Of a DNA stretch of 64,000 bases, positions 43,865 through 58,139 are shown in pieces. The translations under genes and the position numbers were made by a program. The notes under the pieces were generated by a model that had not been told where the DNA came from, searched no databases, and was given only the letters and a program-made list of their open reading frames with translations. This DNA comes from Nepenthes gracilis (taxonomy: Eukaryota; Streptophyta; Magnoliopsida; Caryophyllales; Nepenthaceae). Numbering within the stretch: position 1 is the stretch's first letter; the number at the start of each line of letters is the position of its first letter. The DNA is taken from NCBI GenBank assembly GCA_033239525.1, contig BSYO01000036.1, forward strand, positions 3,370,126 through 3,434,125, read 5' to 3'.

Positions 43865-44250
43865 CTCTCATCCCACCTCCTCACTGCTCAGCCTCTCTCT
43901 CTCTCTCCTCCGGCGGTGGCGTTGGTGGTGGCGCTGGCGGTGGCAGTGGCGGCGGAAGTCTCGGCTGATCATGAAAGCAGGTGCTTTAATAGAGAAAGTA
44001 AAGTGAGAGAAGAAACGGAGGGAACCGTACGTACAAAGGGATGACGGTAGCTTTTGTTATTAAAATACAAAATATTTAAAATATACTCTTATAATATAAT
44101 TAAATTTCTAAATTAAGATAAAATATTAAAATATTAATTTAAAATTATATATAATTATAATTAAATATTAAAATACGAATTCAAAATGGAGCAGTGAAAA
44201 GGACAGTTTGGCGTGGGGAAGGATCCATCCTGCATCTCTTTTCTGAGTGC

Positions 44251-44360
44251 CACGTGGCCATTAATGTTTTGTCGTTTTCCGGTAATTTTCTGAATTTTAA
44301 AATATATTTTTATTGCAATTATTTTACTGATAATGAATTATAGTGGACAGGTGGCACGTG
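44251..44360 (-). promoter_or_regulatory. Two G-box/ABRE-like motifs upstream of FLZ gene
   Basis: CACGTG at 44251-44256 (TGCCACGTGGCC, also an ABRE-type core) and 44355-44360 (GGCACGTGCA). They lie about 390 and 490 bp upstream of the FLZ start codon. G-box/ABRE sites would fit stress or ABA control, which is known for this family; this is inference. Confidence 0.45.
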
Positions 44361-44557
44361 CAAGTCGGCGACTGCTGCATGACCGTACGCGGTTCTTGTC
44401 TTTATTAGGCTGCATCTTCGTGCTCCCGGGGATCCTGCATCGCGGCTGCTGTACCGTTTTTTTAAAAATAAAATTTATATTAAAAAAAAATAATCAAAAA
44501 AAAAAAAAGGCAGAGAGATATAGTCTACTTAAATTATCAAATTATTAGGTTTAAAAT

Positions 44558-45637
44558 TGATGCATTTATGTATCTAAATTTTAAATAAATTTGTATCGAT
44601 TTAATTTTTGGATTCTCGTCTCCGTTATTCGTTTAGAATGATTTACATATATCATTTATAATAAATAAAAGTCAGTCTTAATATGATATTTTTTCACTAA
44701 AAATATTACAGCGCGTAAGTCAGTAAACAATTTTTGATTTTTAAGAAGGTAAATGGAAATAAGAGTAGAAAGAAAATGAAGAGTGTTTGAGTCGAGTGTT
44801 TGGTTCTCGACGTGATAGGCGTTTATGTGGCTTGTGAGGAGCGCAGTTTTCTCGCACTGTGTTTGCAAGAAACGTAGTGAGAGAATGGGTGACTCTGAGT
44901 TCTGTAAGCGTGAAAATTTGAAAAATTGTCAGAGTATTATGACAGTTTTTAGAAGAGAAGTGCGTCTTTAAAATCTGAGCAATGAGCGTCTGTAGTCTTA
45001 AAAGTGAGCCTATATTGGAGTGAAGACTCCATGGGTTTTTATAGGTGAAATACTAGACGACCTTGCTTGGGTAGAAAGGTTTGATTCCTATAATCTGTTG
45101 GGCGACCTTCAATGGGTAGAAAGATTTGATTTCTGCAATCTGTCAGGTGACCTTCCTTGGGTAGGAAGGTTTGATATCTACAATTTATTGAGATTGTTTC
45201 CTTTTCTGGTGGATAATAGCTCTTAAGATTACTCTTTTTTCTTCTACATATTATTACCGTTAGGGTTTGTAGTGGGTAAAAAGAGAGAATCTGACACTTT
45301 TTTCATAGGATGTGCGCTGAATTTGTTGGTTCCCGTTACAGTAAAGATTGCATTTTGGAAAGGTGCGAAATCAGGGAAGAGAGCCGTTGTTGGTCGTGTA
45401 CGGAGATGTGTGTCCAATTGGACCTGACCCATGCGATGCTTGTTTTCTTTGGCTAGCTTACTGTAATGTTTTTGGTTAATGAAAATGTTGACTGTCTTAT
45501 GGTTAGCTTGTTGGTCGTCCGATTTGGCCTCTCATCCGAACAATGCCTGACGTTAACTGTCTAGGAGCACGTTTTGGGCCTTCGTAGACCTGAGCCATTT
45601 CCTTTATTTGGTCAGCTCACTATGGACGTACCCATCA
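44558..45637 (-). repeat. R2-family solo LTR (1080 bp)
   Basis: On the - strand it starts TGATGGGTACGTCC (45637) and ends AAATGCATCA (44558). The flanks AAAAT and GAAAT differ at one base, a decayed 5-bp target duplication. TATA box on the - strand near 45036-45045 (cctataaaaaccc). 45056-45195 is a three-unit, 46-bp minisatellite. It inserted upstream of the FLZ promoter region. Confidence 0.8.
45056..45195. repeat. 46-bp minisatellite, three units
   Basis: Units of the type 'gaccttgcttgggtagaaag' plus 'gtttgattcctataatctg', with about 80% identity by eye. The ORF at 45020-45226 merely translates it. Confidence 0.85.
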
Positions 45638-45642
45638 GAAAT

Positions 45643-46575
45643 AAATAAATAAAATTAATATACCCAAATATAAAGAGGGGTTGCAAATGTGGTGTAATGA
45701 ATGATAAGTGTAGCAATTCTAAGGGCTATAGCATTTAAAAAAAATGATTTTGTAGTTAATATTTATGTATTATATTAACGTTGATGCGCATTAGAAGTCA
45801 AATTTGATTTGAGAAACTATTAGACCGATAAAAAATAACTTTTAAATTCAAAAATTAAAAATTTTGTGCATTATAATCTAAGGTCAAAAGATTTTAATAT
45901 GTTTCCTTATGTGGGTCATATTTGATATTTAAATAAGTGTATGAACAAGTTAGTTTAGAGAACGTAAAGATTAAGGAGTAATTTTCTTATTGATTGAGAG
46001 ACTTTATACGGTTAAAAAAACCTTATACAGTAAAATAACATAGTGTCCCAAAAACCCATCGATCTAGCTTTTTTATCTTGCAGTGTCAAATTTGCTAATA
46101 TGTAACATGGTAAATTTTATGATAGTAAGCTGCGATTTTAAAAATGTTTGAAAGTAAAATAATAAAATAACTTACTGTAAATTGAAAATGAGGGATATCC
46201 AATTACATAGGTAAAAACAGTAAACTCTGAACTGATAGCTAATAAATAATCCCTATTGGTGGGGTCAGAATAGAAGGCCGACACTGTCTATATAATTTTA
46301 TCATATAAATGAGGCTACAACTATGATTGTAATCTCTTGGTGGGCATTCCCAAATCTTTTGTAGCAAATAATACTTTGGATATGCCATTAACTATGGTTG
46401 TCACTAATTTCTTTTTATAATGGTTTATATATAAAGAATAGCTTTATACGAAAGGAATATTTTTTTTCCTAAAATTTAAATATAAATAATCCTATAACTT
46501 GTTTGGTTACAGAGACTTGCCATATTTTAAACATGTCACATACATGCAAAATAATTTCTAATAAAATTTTGGAAA
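45643..46575. other. AT-rich intergenic DNA
   Basis: No gene or repeat terminus recognised. Confidence 0.5.
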
Positions 46576-46580
46576 CTTAG

Positions 46581-47719
46581 TGATGGGTATACTGTAATAT
46601 GAGCTGGCCCACGGTTAAATAGGACCCAAATGGCCTGCTGGACGGTCAACTCAAATAACGGCTCAATAGGAGGCGAATGCTCAAATCATGAAATGTCCAA
46701 GACGGTCAATGCCAGTGTTGACCGTCTAGACTTCAGTAAGCGGCTAATTCGCGTATAGACGGTCAACTCGAGTTTTTACCGGATATACTGTAGCAGCGGG
46801 CCCAAAAAGGCTTCAAATTTACTATGGCCTAGGCCCAAATTGGGAGGGGAACACGTGCACGAAAAGCAACGATCCTTATATGATCACATGCCTTTCCAAA
46901 AAGCTGATCTTCTCTAAAAATGGGGTAATGAACTCAGCGTCAACAAAACGGTAACAAAAGTATGAGACGATCTGAAGATTCGTTGCACTGTACAGCGGAA
47001 AAAAGATCCATAAAATCACTCCTGTCAAGTCCATCAACTCTGAGAAGGCCGCCATTGCCAGTCCAAAACGAACACACCACCTTGCCTAGAGAAAGTGGCT
47101 CTTCCACTGTCCATAAAAGTTTAAGGTCTTCGTTCTGGAAGATACATGCATTCTCAGATACCCATACGCATACACACAAGCTCACGAACAAACACGAAAG
47201 CTTACTTAGAAACAGAAGCTCTCTTGCTCACTCTCTAACTTGTCATCCTGAGAACACTTAGAGCAAGCCTTCTAAAAGACTTCCTACAGTCTCACCCACG
47301 GACACTTACAGAGCTGGAATAGAGGATTATCTTCTCTTTCTCTCTACACAAACGTTCGTTCTCTGATCCCACCAAAGGCCTCCGGATTCCAAGAGACCTT
47401 TTCGGCTTTCTAAGAATCGTTCCCTAAAACTTTTACGCTTTTGAGATGTCGCTTCTTCACGCTCTCTGTGAACAGGAAGTGAGAACTGATATTCTCAACG
47501 AGCCAACACTCCCGACCATCCTACCCTCTCTCTCTCGCTTTCCAGTTTACTTTCCTTACTTAGAAGGCTTTTACTATTTGAGCGTCGAAGTATTTTCGAT
47601 GGGGCAACATCCCACCGACACGCTGACATCTTATTCACTTTAGTGGTGTGTAGGATTCAGACTCAGTGAACGGAGCCGGGTCGAGCTATCCAGACGAATC
47701 CAAATCCATGTACGCATCA
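46581..47719 (+). repeat. R2-family solo LTR (1139 bp)
   Basis: Starts TGATGGGTATAC and ends GTACGCATCA, flanked by a perfect duplication CTTAG (46576-46580 and 47720-47724). It carries 'ggtcaactcgagtttttacc'-type text and the R2 end block 'tttagtggtgtgtaggattc' (about 47639-47658), then 'gtgaacggagc', shared with the 34325 copy. ORFs inside (46940-47643) are spurious. Confidence 0.92.
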
Positions 47720-47779
47720 CTTAGGATAAAAACTTTAGTATTTGGAAATATACAAAGAACTTAGGCATGTGTGTAAACA

Positions 47780-48114
47780 AAACTCATAAACTGTGGAATA
47801 TTTTTAAAATTAAAGGAATGAGTATTTGAATAACTATGACTGATTATATAAATGTGATAGTTGAATATGTATATCTTTAGAAATATTAGATATAGGCATG
47901 TCAATAATAATGTAAAAAGACATAACTTGTAACATGTAATTTTTAATTATTTTTTATATTATTAATTTATTTTAGATTAATAAAAAATATTTATATAATA
48001 AAAATTCAAAAAGAATTCAAGAGCAGAAGCATGCTTGACGCATGATGCACACATAACACACTTTCATACCCATTTTAGGCAAATTGTGTGCACTTGAAGA
48101 GCACTAAGCGCTGG
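47780..48114 (+). repeat. R1 repeat fragment
   Basis: 'taataaaaattcaaaaagaa' and 'gcttgacgcatgatgcacac' parallel 35025-35105 of another R1 copy. 47800-47930 also resembles 57665-57800, downstream of the gypsy element. Confidence 0.5.
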
Positions 48115-48300
48115 TGTAATATTTTAAATTTTTATTTAATTTAATTAAAATTATTTATTATTATTTTTGGTAATCTGGGTGTGAGAAAAATTAATTAAAT
48201 ATTATAAAATATTGGAGAATATTTGGATATTGTTGAGCCGACGATCAAGGTGTGCCCGTTTGGTCGCTTGAGTATCGAATTAAGTTTTGAGATTTAAAGA

Positions 48301-48347
<47 letters not shown>

Positions 48348-50490
48348 GCACGGAAGAAGTTGAGGTCGAGAGGGACAGAAAGGGAGGGTTAGGGTTTTCA
48401 ATGGCGCGGCAGTGGAGGGTTTACCCGGAAGAAGGCGGCGTGTGGGGTAGTCGATGGTGGCCGGATAAGGCTATATGGGAAGGGAGCAGGCCGAGCAACA
48501 GCAGCCGCGAGCGTGGAGAGCCGCACAGCAGAGAAACCGTGCGAAGGAGAAGAAGAGGAAATGGAGGCTTTCGAGTCTAATTCCGACTTCGAGCTAGTTG
48601 AAAAAATTATAGTTGGAGACTTTCGTTTGATCACCATTTGTTATTATTATCCAAATACCAGACCCATACATGTATTTGTGATATCCATAACTTGAGCATG
48701 CAAGTTCAATTTTGTAGATTTTGACTTGTTTTTGCGCCGAAACCTTAACAATGCACCTAAATGATTTCAACCTCCGATTTTTGGGGCTTTTTCATAAATT
48801 TGTTCTAAAATGTCATAACCCATGCCATGTATGTATTAATTTATCGATTCGATACCCAATTTGGTAATTTTATATGAAATTATATCTGATAGAACCTTAA
48901 CCCACGCCCAAACCCATTTAGCCCGATTATTTTCAGACTTTTTCATAAATCGACTTTAAATAATATTTCCTCACATTTTGAATTTGAGTAATTATCGATT
49001 GGATATCTGATTTACCATGTTTTACTTCGTTTTGCATATTCGAACCCTTAAACTGGCAAAAACATTGTTCATCCGAGGCATATGAGTAATTTTACATAAT
49101 TTTTGCTTGTTTAATTATTAATTAAGTTGCGTATATTTTTATGTGTTTAATTGCACGTTCTGAAAATTCTGTTTGTTAACTAATTGTGAACGGTTAATCG
49201 TTCAGAAGCCTTAAAGTCAAGTTTGGCTCACAGTGGTAAAAGTTTCTACTGTTTTCATTCTTTACGATATTTGTATATATAAATTAAGTTATGAGAAAAT
49301 TTAAATCCAAAAAAAAGAAAAAAAATTATGCAAGTATTCAGAGGAAATTTCATAATTTGTTATATGATTGATTTATTCTCTCGGATGGAGAAATTAGCAA
49401 AAGAAGTTTAGTGGACCTTCCCTCAAAGAATAAAAAATCATGAAATTAGGACCACAGATTTGTTTGACGGAGGGTAATATCCCTTAACATGCCATTAGTT
49501 TTACAGGAGAGACTCAAGGATTATCCTGACCGCGTATTGTAGCAGGTGATATTTTTGGCAAGCTTTAGGATAATACTGTGAAAAGACGAAGAACTGCCTC
49601 TGGGCCCGGAGAGATATGAGCGCATATTGTTATTGGCCCGTCTATAGGTATGATACATAGGTGGCCCCCCTCTGAGTCTAAAATAAGAGCTCACGACCTT
49701 AAATCATGTGCGGCATCATGATCATTTTTTCGTTCTTTTCGCACATTTAGCTAGTAAGGTCTATTAGTCCTGATCTGCAAAGATGAGTAATTATGCATAA
49801 TTTATATTTCAAATAGAAGAAGGATAAAACATGAGAAGTTATCTGTATCCCGAAAGCACATTCGATCATATTTTATATTTACGTATCCTTATTGTGCTCA
49901 TATATATCTCTTTTACTTTATTTTGTATATATTATTATCGTCTTTGATTATATTACACTTGTTGAGTATTTGGTTCACTTTTACTGCTTTTTCTTACCTT
50001 CAAATTAGCACAGACTTATTATACCCAATTAGATAAAGTGGAGAGTAGAAGTTGACTAAGCACGGGACTTGGAGGATCGCACGAGCATTTATATTTTATA
50101 GTTTTGTATACGTTATGAAAAATTGTATGTATTTATATTTTCAGTAAGGCTTGTTAATGTATATTGTATATATGGCTAATGATCAGATAATTTAATTTTT
50201 GCTGTGTTTGGATATATATGTGATTTTACAGGTTATTGTAATTTGTAACAGGTATCCAGTGGCATCTCTTTGGTCAATATTATATTTGAGCACACACCAT
50301 TGGAGCCATGAATAATATATGGTGAATTGGATCCCGTGTGATGTGGTTGTTGTATGTTGTCGAATGTCTGAGTTATTTGGATATATTTTGTATATTGTAC
50401 AGTAGATTGTACAGTTTTTTGTATCAGTTTGACAGTTGTATTACAGACAAAACTTTATCGGATTTTTGATAGAAAATATGGTCCGTCATA
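48115..50490 (+). repeat. 5' LTR of gypsy element
   Basis: Starts TGTAATATTTT and ends CCGTCATA. It contains an (AAT)n array at 48301-48347, then a GC-rich leader with 'gggagggttagggttttcaatggcg'-type text (positions 48386-48404), then 2 kb of AT-rich sequence. The 97-codon ORF at 48287-48580 is a microsatellite artefact. Confidence 0.85.
48301..48347. repeat. (AAT)n microsatellite, about 16 units
   Basis: Pure run at the same place in the LTR as the longer array at 54165-54265. Confidence 0.95.
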
Positions 50491-50491
50491 G

Positions 50492-50503
50492 ATGATATCA
50501 GAG
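50492..50503 (+). other. Primer binding site (tRNA-Met type, decayed)
   Basis: ATGATATCAGAG right after the 5' LTR, one or two changes from TGGTATCAGAGC. The reverse-strand relative has TTGGTATCAAAG at the same place (about 58800-58811). Confidence 0.6.
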
Positions 50504-50699
50504 ATAAAGAAATACTTTAGGTTTGATTGGAATCGTATGCGAAAGTTTAGGATAGATTAAGATTGATCAAATAAGTAGATGTAGGCATAGGACAACTAAG
50601 TTAGCTTGGGTAGTTCTAATTATCTTGGTTGGCTAGCTTAGACTTGAATTAAGTTAGAGTTAGAGAATGAGTTTGGCTGTCCAGCGTATGCATCCCAGT

Positions 50700-53600
50700 T
50701 AGTGTCCTAAGAGCGACCTAACCTGTACTATTTTTATTTCAAAAAGGATATTAGCATAACTCCTAGACGAGGGTCTACTCGTGGTAGTGGTCGACCACAG
50801 GGTCGAGAGGAAGATGTTGTATGGAGTCACCTTAAGGTTGAAATTTGATTGACGCTGATTTAGTGCTTGCGTTGATTGATATTGATTCGAGACCTAGGTT
50901 AATTGATTTTGGTTCAAAGTTTAGGTTTGAATGGGTTTGAGTTAAGGTTTTCAGGCTAGTAATCTGCTAAGAATGAATGTTTGAATAAGATGATCAAGCA
51001 TGATGGCCAGGGTGGAATCGATGACTTAAGATTAGTGTAATTTGGAATCAATTTCGGTAAAACAAATCTGAGGATGTCGATTCATAATCAATTTTGTAAT
51101 GATTAAGTGTTTAGACTTTTGGGTAACTCGAAGCCTATAGGGGATGGGATATGGATCCTGAGAATTAAGATGTTATTGCAGTCATCCAGTGTTCGAAAGA
51201 AGATAAAGTAGTGTTGTCCCATGTAAGATAGAAGGTGAAGTCGACCTTGGGTGGTTGACGTGAAAAGAATTATGGGCCTCGAGGATAAAAAGATATTGTA
51301 CGATATGTTCATAGATGCTCTATTGATGAGTATTTTGCTTCGATGGGATTTTTGGGAGCACGTTCTAATTGTAGACCATTCGGCCGCATGGTTAGGGATT
51401 GTCCTTATTCTACGGGTCGGACAATGAAGAAACCCAATGCCTTGGATCAAGGTTTCTCGGTAATGGCATAAGTGCAGAAGTGTCGCTACCGTGGTAGAAG
51501 ACGAGATTCTCGAATCTTGACATTTTAAGTATATGTGTTATTTGAGATTCTAAACCTATATTTCTATTTGTACTTCCTAAGCTTAGTCGTTTATTTAAGG
51601 TTCATAGACTTGTGCAAGTCGTATCGAGATCTTTGACATTTTCTTGAGACTGTAGATATGGTTGGTTGGGATGAACTGATTGCCTTGCGATGTTAAGGCT
51701 TGATATGATATTGAGAATATTTCTTAGAGGAAATGATTAGTCCAAATTCTCTTTTGATCGTTAAATAGAGGTTACTGTAGAGGGTGTGCCAGGATTGGTA
51801 CCAATTTTGGGGACATTGCATAGAACTGATGAGGTATTGACGGAGTGTCTTGTCATGAGGTGCTGCAGTACTTTTGGGATGAGTAAGATGAACTGACAAG
51901 GTTATTTGGGGACAATTGAAGTCTTAGTTGCTCGGGAGATAAATGGTTTGATAAGCCGACATTGGAAAAATAAATAGGTGGTTCATTTGATCTATTACAA
52001 GGGATTTATATTTTCTACGGGTGATCTATATCCGTAGCGCTGTCAATTGTAAATAATCAAGAATTATGCTTATGGTAACTTTCAGAATTAAGATATAGCC
52101 ATTGCGAGTTCCGACAATGCCATTTGGGTTTTGTAGGTTCGTTGGCATCTTCATGGGCTTTATGAATTGGACCTTCCGGTCATGATTAGGTCAATTTTGG
52201 TGATGGCTTTATTGATGAATACTTAGAATCAATAGGGTGTATGAACCTTATTTGAGGATTGTATCATAGTTTGTGAAAGACGGTTAGCTATGTGCTCAAT
52301 CATAAAAGGAATGTGAGTTTGATTAAGGAGAAGTGTTATGTTGGGCATGTGGTTTCCCCAATAGTATGAATGCGATTCCTTAGAGTTAGGAGCAACGGCT
52401 AATTTGGGAAAGATTGATTGATGACTAGAAGGTGTGTGGCTTTCTTGGGTTTGACTAAACTCGAAAGGGTAATCTGATAAGTATTTCTCGAGAATTGTAG
52501 CCCCGTGAGGCGTTTGGCTTGGAGACGATAAGTATCCGTCGGAATGGGTCATGCGAAGGTAGTTTTCGAGGGATTAAGGATTAGTTGTCGACCTTATTAT
52601 TTGGGTTGATGCCTGATGGGTCTAGTAAGTTACAGTAGAATGTGATCCTTTTGAGGAAGTTGTAGGATTGTATTTCTTGTGACTTATAGGGGTAGTTTCC
52701 CTTGGCTAAGAGGGTATAAAGTTTAGGATCAGAATTACCTCACCCATAATTTGGGGTTAGCCATTGAGGTCCTTATTTTGAGAATTTATAGGTGTTACTT
52801 ATGGAGATAGTTATGTCGAATGATTTTCAAGGTTTGAGGAGTAGTGTCATAAAGAAGAAAGGATCGTTCAACGTGCCAACAGATTAATCTGCTTAAGGAT
52901 TAGAAGGGGTATTTCGGTGTCATTCAAGAAAGATGAATATTATTGCTGATGAATGGATATTAGGAATCTTCACATTGAAAATTGCCTCGGTGCATCATAG
53001 GAGATGTTGTAGGATGAATCTTGAGTAGCTCCCAATATCTAAGCAAAAGGGGGTGCTCTGCCTTTGGTTTTAGGAGGGGGAGTGACCTCCTAAGTAGTGA
53101 AGCCATGAAATTATGAGATGAGAAACCCTCACCGTCTTGATTTTGAGAATGTTAGGGCTGTAAGAATTATGGTACTATTTGGATAATTGTGGATTTAATT
53201 GGCGAGGACAGCCTACTTGTCATGAATTTGGGCTATACAACCGAAATGTATAAGTTGTCTCGTTGGTATGCCAACAAAATAATAAGTTTGGTAAGTATTC
53301 AAGTTTGAGATTTTTTGGTGATTGTTCAATTGCGTTACCTAGGTTAATTGTAATATAAGGATTTTGGGCTATGCTTTAATTGTATCGATATCCTTAGGAC
53401 TTTCCTTAGGCTTATAGCTGTAAGGTAACTTAGGTGTTTGACATGTATCAATAGACATGAGTTGCAAGAGGATTCTTAGTATCTTAATAAACAGTTAATT
53501 AGAATAGCACAATAGAAGCATATGAGCCCTTGGATCAAAAATTTTGGAATGGGGTTACGGTTCCAAGTAGAAGATCATTCTTGAGACGTAGGAAGTATTG

Positions 53601-53950
53601 AGGTGAAAGCCTGTTGGTTCATTTCATATTTTGTATTAAGTCAGAAAGATAGTCAATAATTAGGGTTAACCTTAAAATTGGGTAGATTATCGTAATGTCT
53701 CCAATGTACCAATAATTGAGGAAGTAGGTTTATGATCGGGTTTAACCATTATGAAAGATTAGGGATTATCTGATAACAAGGTTTCAATATCGATTTTAGA
53801 TAAAAGGCATTAAACGTTGAGGATCTTGATGATTCGAATAATTAAGGTTCGCTAGAAATAATCATATCTTCAAGAAAGTGATTTGCGAGTACGAAGGCGA
53901 AATCTAGAAGGACTACTCCCCTATTGTTAAGTTTTGAGGTTCGTTAAATT
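50700..53950 (+). pseudogene. Degraded gag-pol of Ty3/gypsy element
   Basis: Readable scraps in order, in shifting frames: zinc knuckle-like 'CRPFGRMVRDCPY' (51370-51410); RT 'DLYP*RCQL' in place of the DLRSGYHQL block (about 52028); 'RYSHCEF' with 'FMGFMNWTFRS' (52096-52185); an active-site scrap near 52205; 'KCYVGHVVSP' (52334-52362); and 'AFLGL' (52440). Integrase is not convincingly visible. Nothing here can be translated into a product. Confidence 0.8.
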
Positions 53951-53982
53951 TTAAGAACGAAATTTCCATGAATGAAAAAAAA

Positions 53983-56466
<2,484 letters not shown>

Positions 56467-57830
56467 ACTTGAGCATATTTTGGGCAAATTATATGACATT
56501 TGAACCGCATCTCAGCAGTGGTTGTGTGCAGAAATGGCAAATTGTTTATGCCTGAGTCATGCTCAATGCGGCACTCATGCGTGATTAGGGAATGGAGTAG
56601 CACCTAATGAACTTTTAATCAGTGTTCATGCACTGATTCACTTTTATAAACACGCTTGATACTATTTTTGGGTATTTTTGTGAAAGAAGGGGAGCAAGTA
56701 GAGAGAAAGAGAAGAGAAATAAGACAAGAGGAAGAGAAGAATGATAATTTTGAAGCCTTATTTTGTTAGGTTTGTCAAATTTAAGGGTTAAGGTAAATAT
56801 TTTTAAACACGATCTTTAATCTATTTTAATTTTTTAAATATTATTTTACGTTTGGTAGTTTATTATACATATATTTCATCTTTTATTTTCCTTACTTTGA
56901 ATACATATGGATGTATATGGTTTTATAAGTTTTTTTAAGGTTTTGTTTTAGTTTTATCTAATACTCAAGAAGTTTATTTGTTTTGTATAAAATGAGTATA
57001 TATTTTAAAATATTATATTTATATATGAAATATTTACAACAAAAAAGTCATCAAAGCTTACATTGGGCCTTATATGTTGTATTTCATGCATGTATTTCGG
57101 GTCAAACTCTATTTTATTATTACTTTGATATTTATACTTTTTATAGGGTGAAAAATTTTATATTTTTACTTTTCAAAGTAAAATTGTTATACTACTTTAT
57201 CAGAAAAAAATTTTGGACATTTATTATAGAATATCCCTATTTAATATTTTATTGAGAACTATTGTAAGAAATTGAATAACATATTCAGGCATTCTAATGC
57301 ATTTCAACAGATTTGAGAATTATACCTATCATTCATGTATGATAAAAGAAAGTAATATTTGACTGTATTTATAGAAAAAAAATTTATAGATGACCCACTT
57401 ATGTGTTTAAATAATAGTGATTTGGCCTAAAATTATCAAGATTATATATAACTTTTTTTTTAAAGCTAATCTTTTAGTTTTTGGTTATTAGATTTTAGTA
57501 TGTTTTTGATTTTTGATATTTTAATTTGTATCTGATTTGATATTCAAGATGTCCAATTTGAGACTTGTAGATTTTGCCATCGTTCAAATTTATGGCATTG
57601 GATTTTGGATGATTCATACATTCAAACTTCGGATTTGATACTTTTCAAAATTTAGAAAATGGTGAGAAAATGTTGATTATTTTTAAAATAAAAGGGATGA
57701 GTATTTAAATAAGTGTAATTATTTTAATAAATGTGATTGTTTGAACATATTTGTTTAAAAATAAACATGTCAATAGTCAAGTGAAAAAGCATAGTTGTTA
57801 AGGACAGACAAACCTTTTCATTGTATCATT
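56467..57830 (+). repeat. R1 repeat copy
   Basis: Blocks: 'gcactcatgcgtgattaggg' (56571-56590), purine tract (56700-56745), 'ttttgaagccttattttgtt', 'gggttaaggtaaatattttt' (56786-56805), AT tail with 'gaactattgtaagaaattga' (57257-57276). It follows directly after the gypsy 3' LTR. Confidence 0.6.
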
Positions 57831-58139
57831 TATAAAAGTCACATTGTGTTTGGCTTTTAGGTAATGAAAAATACAATGAAGGATGTGAGATAAAAACCTC
57901 ATAAATATTAGAACATCTTATTAATTATTTTATCACAAGGAAATTATTAATTGGGGCTAAATAAGCTTAGTTTCATTGAATGTTCCACAAATGATTTCGT
58001 TATTATAAAAATGCAATTGAATATGATTTCATTGTATCATTTAGACTATCTACATGAACTAGTTTATACTTGTTAGATTATTGAATCTTAATCAACCATT
58101 TTTTTTCATGAAATTTAATATTTATCTGAGATTGATCGA

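Noticed and set aside
43586..44044. + strand ORFs of 79 and 152 codons, one looking like a signal peptide
   Set aside because: They lie opposite FLZ exon 1 and its leader. The - strand reading gives a complete zinc finger after splicing.
46962..47643. ORFs of 65-99 codons
   Set aside because: They lie within an R2 solo LTR defined by its CTTAG duplication and have no recognisable protein.
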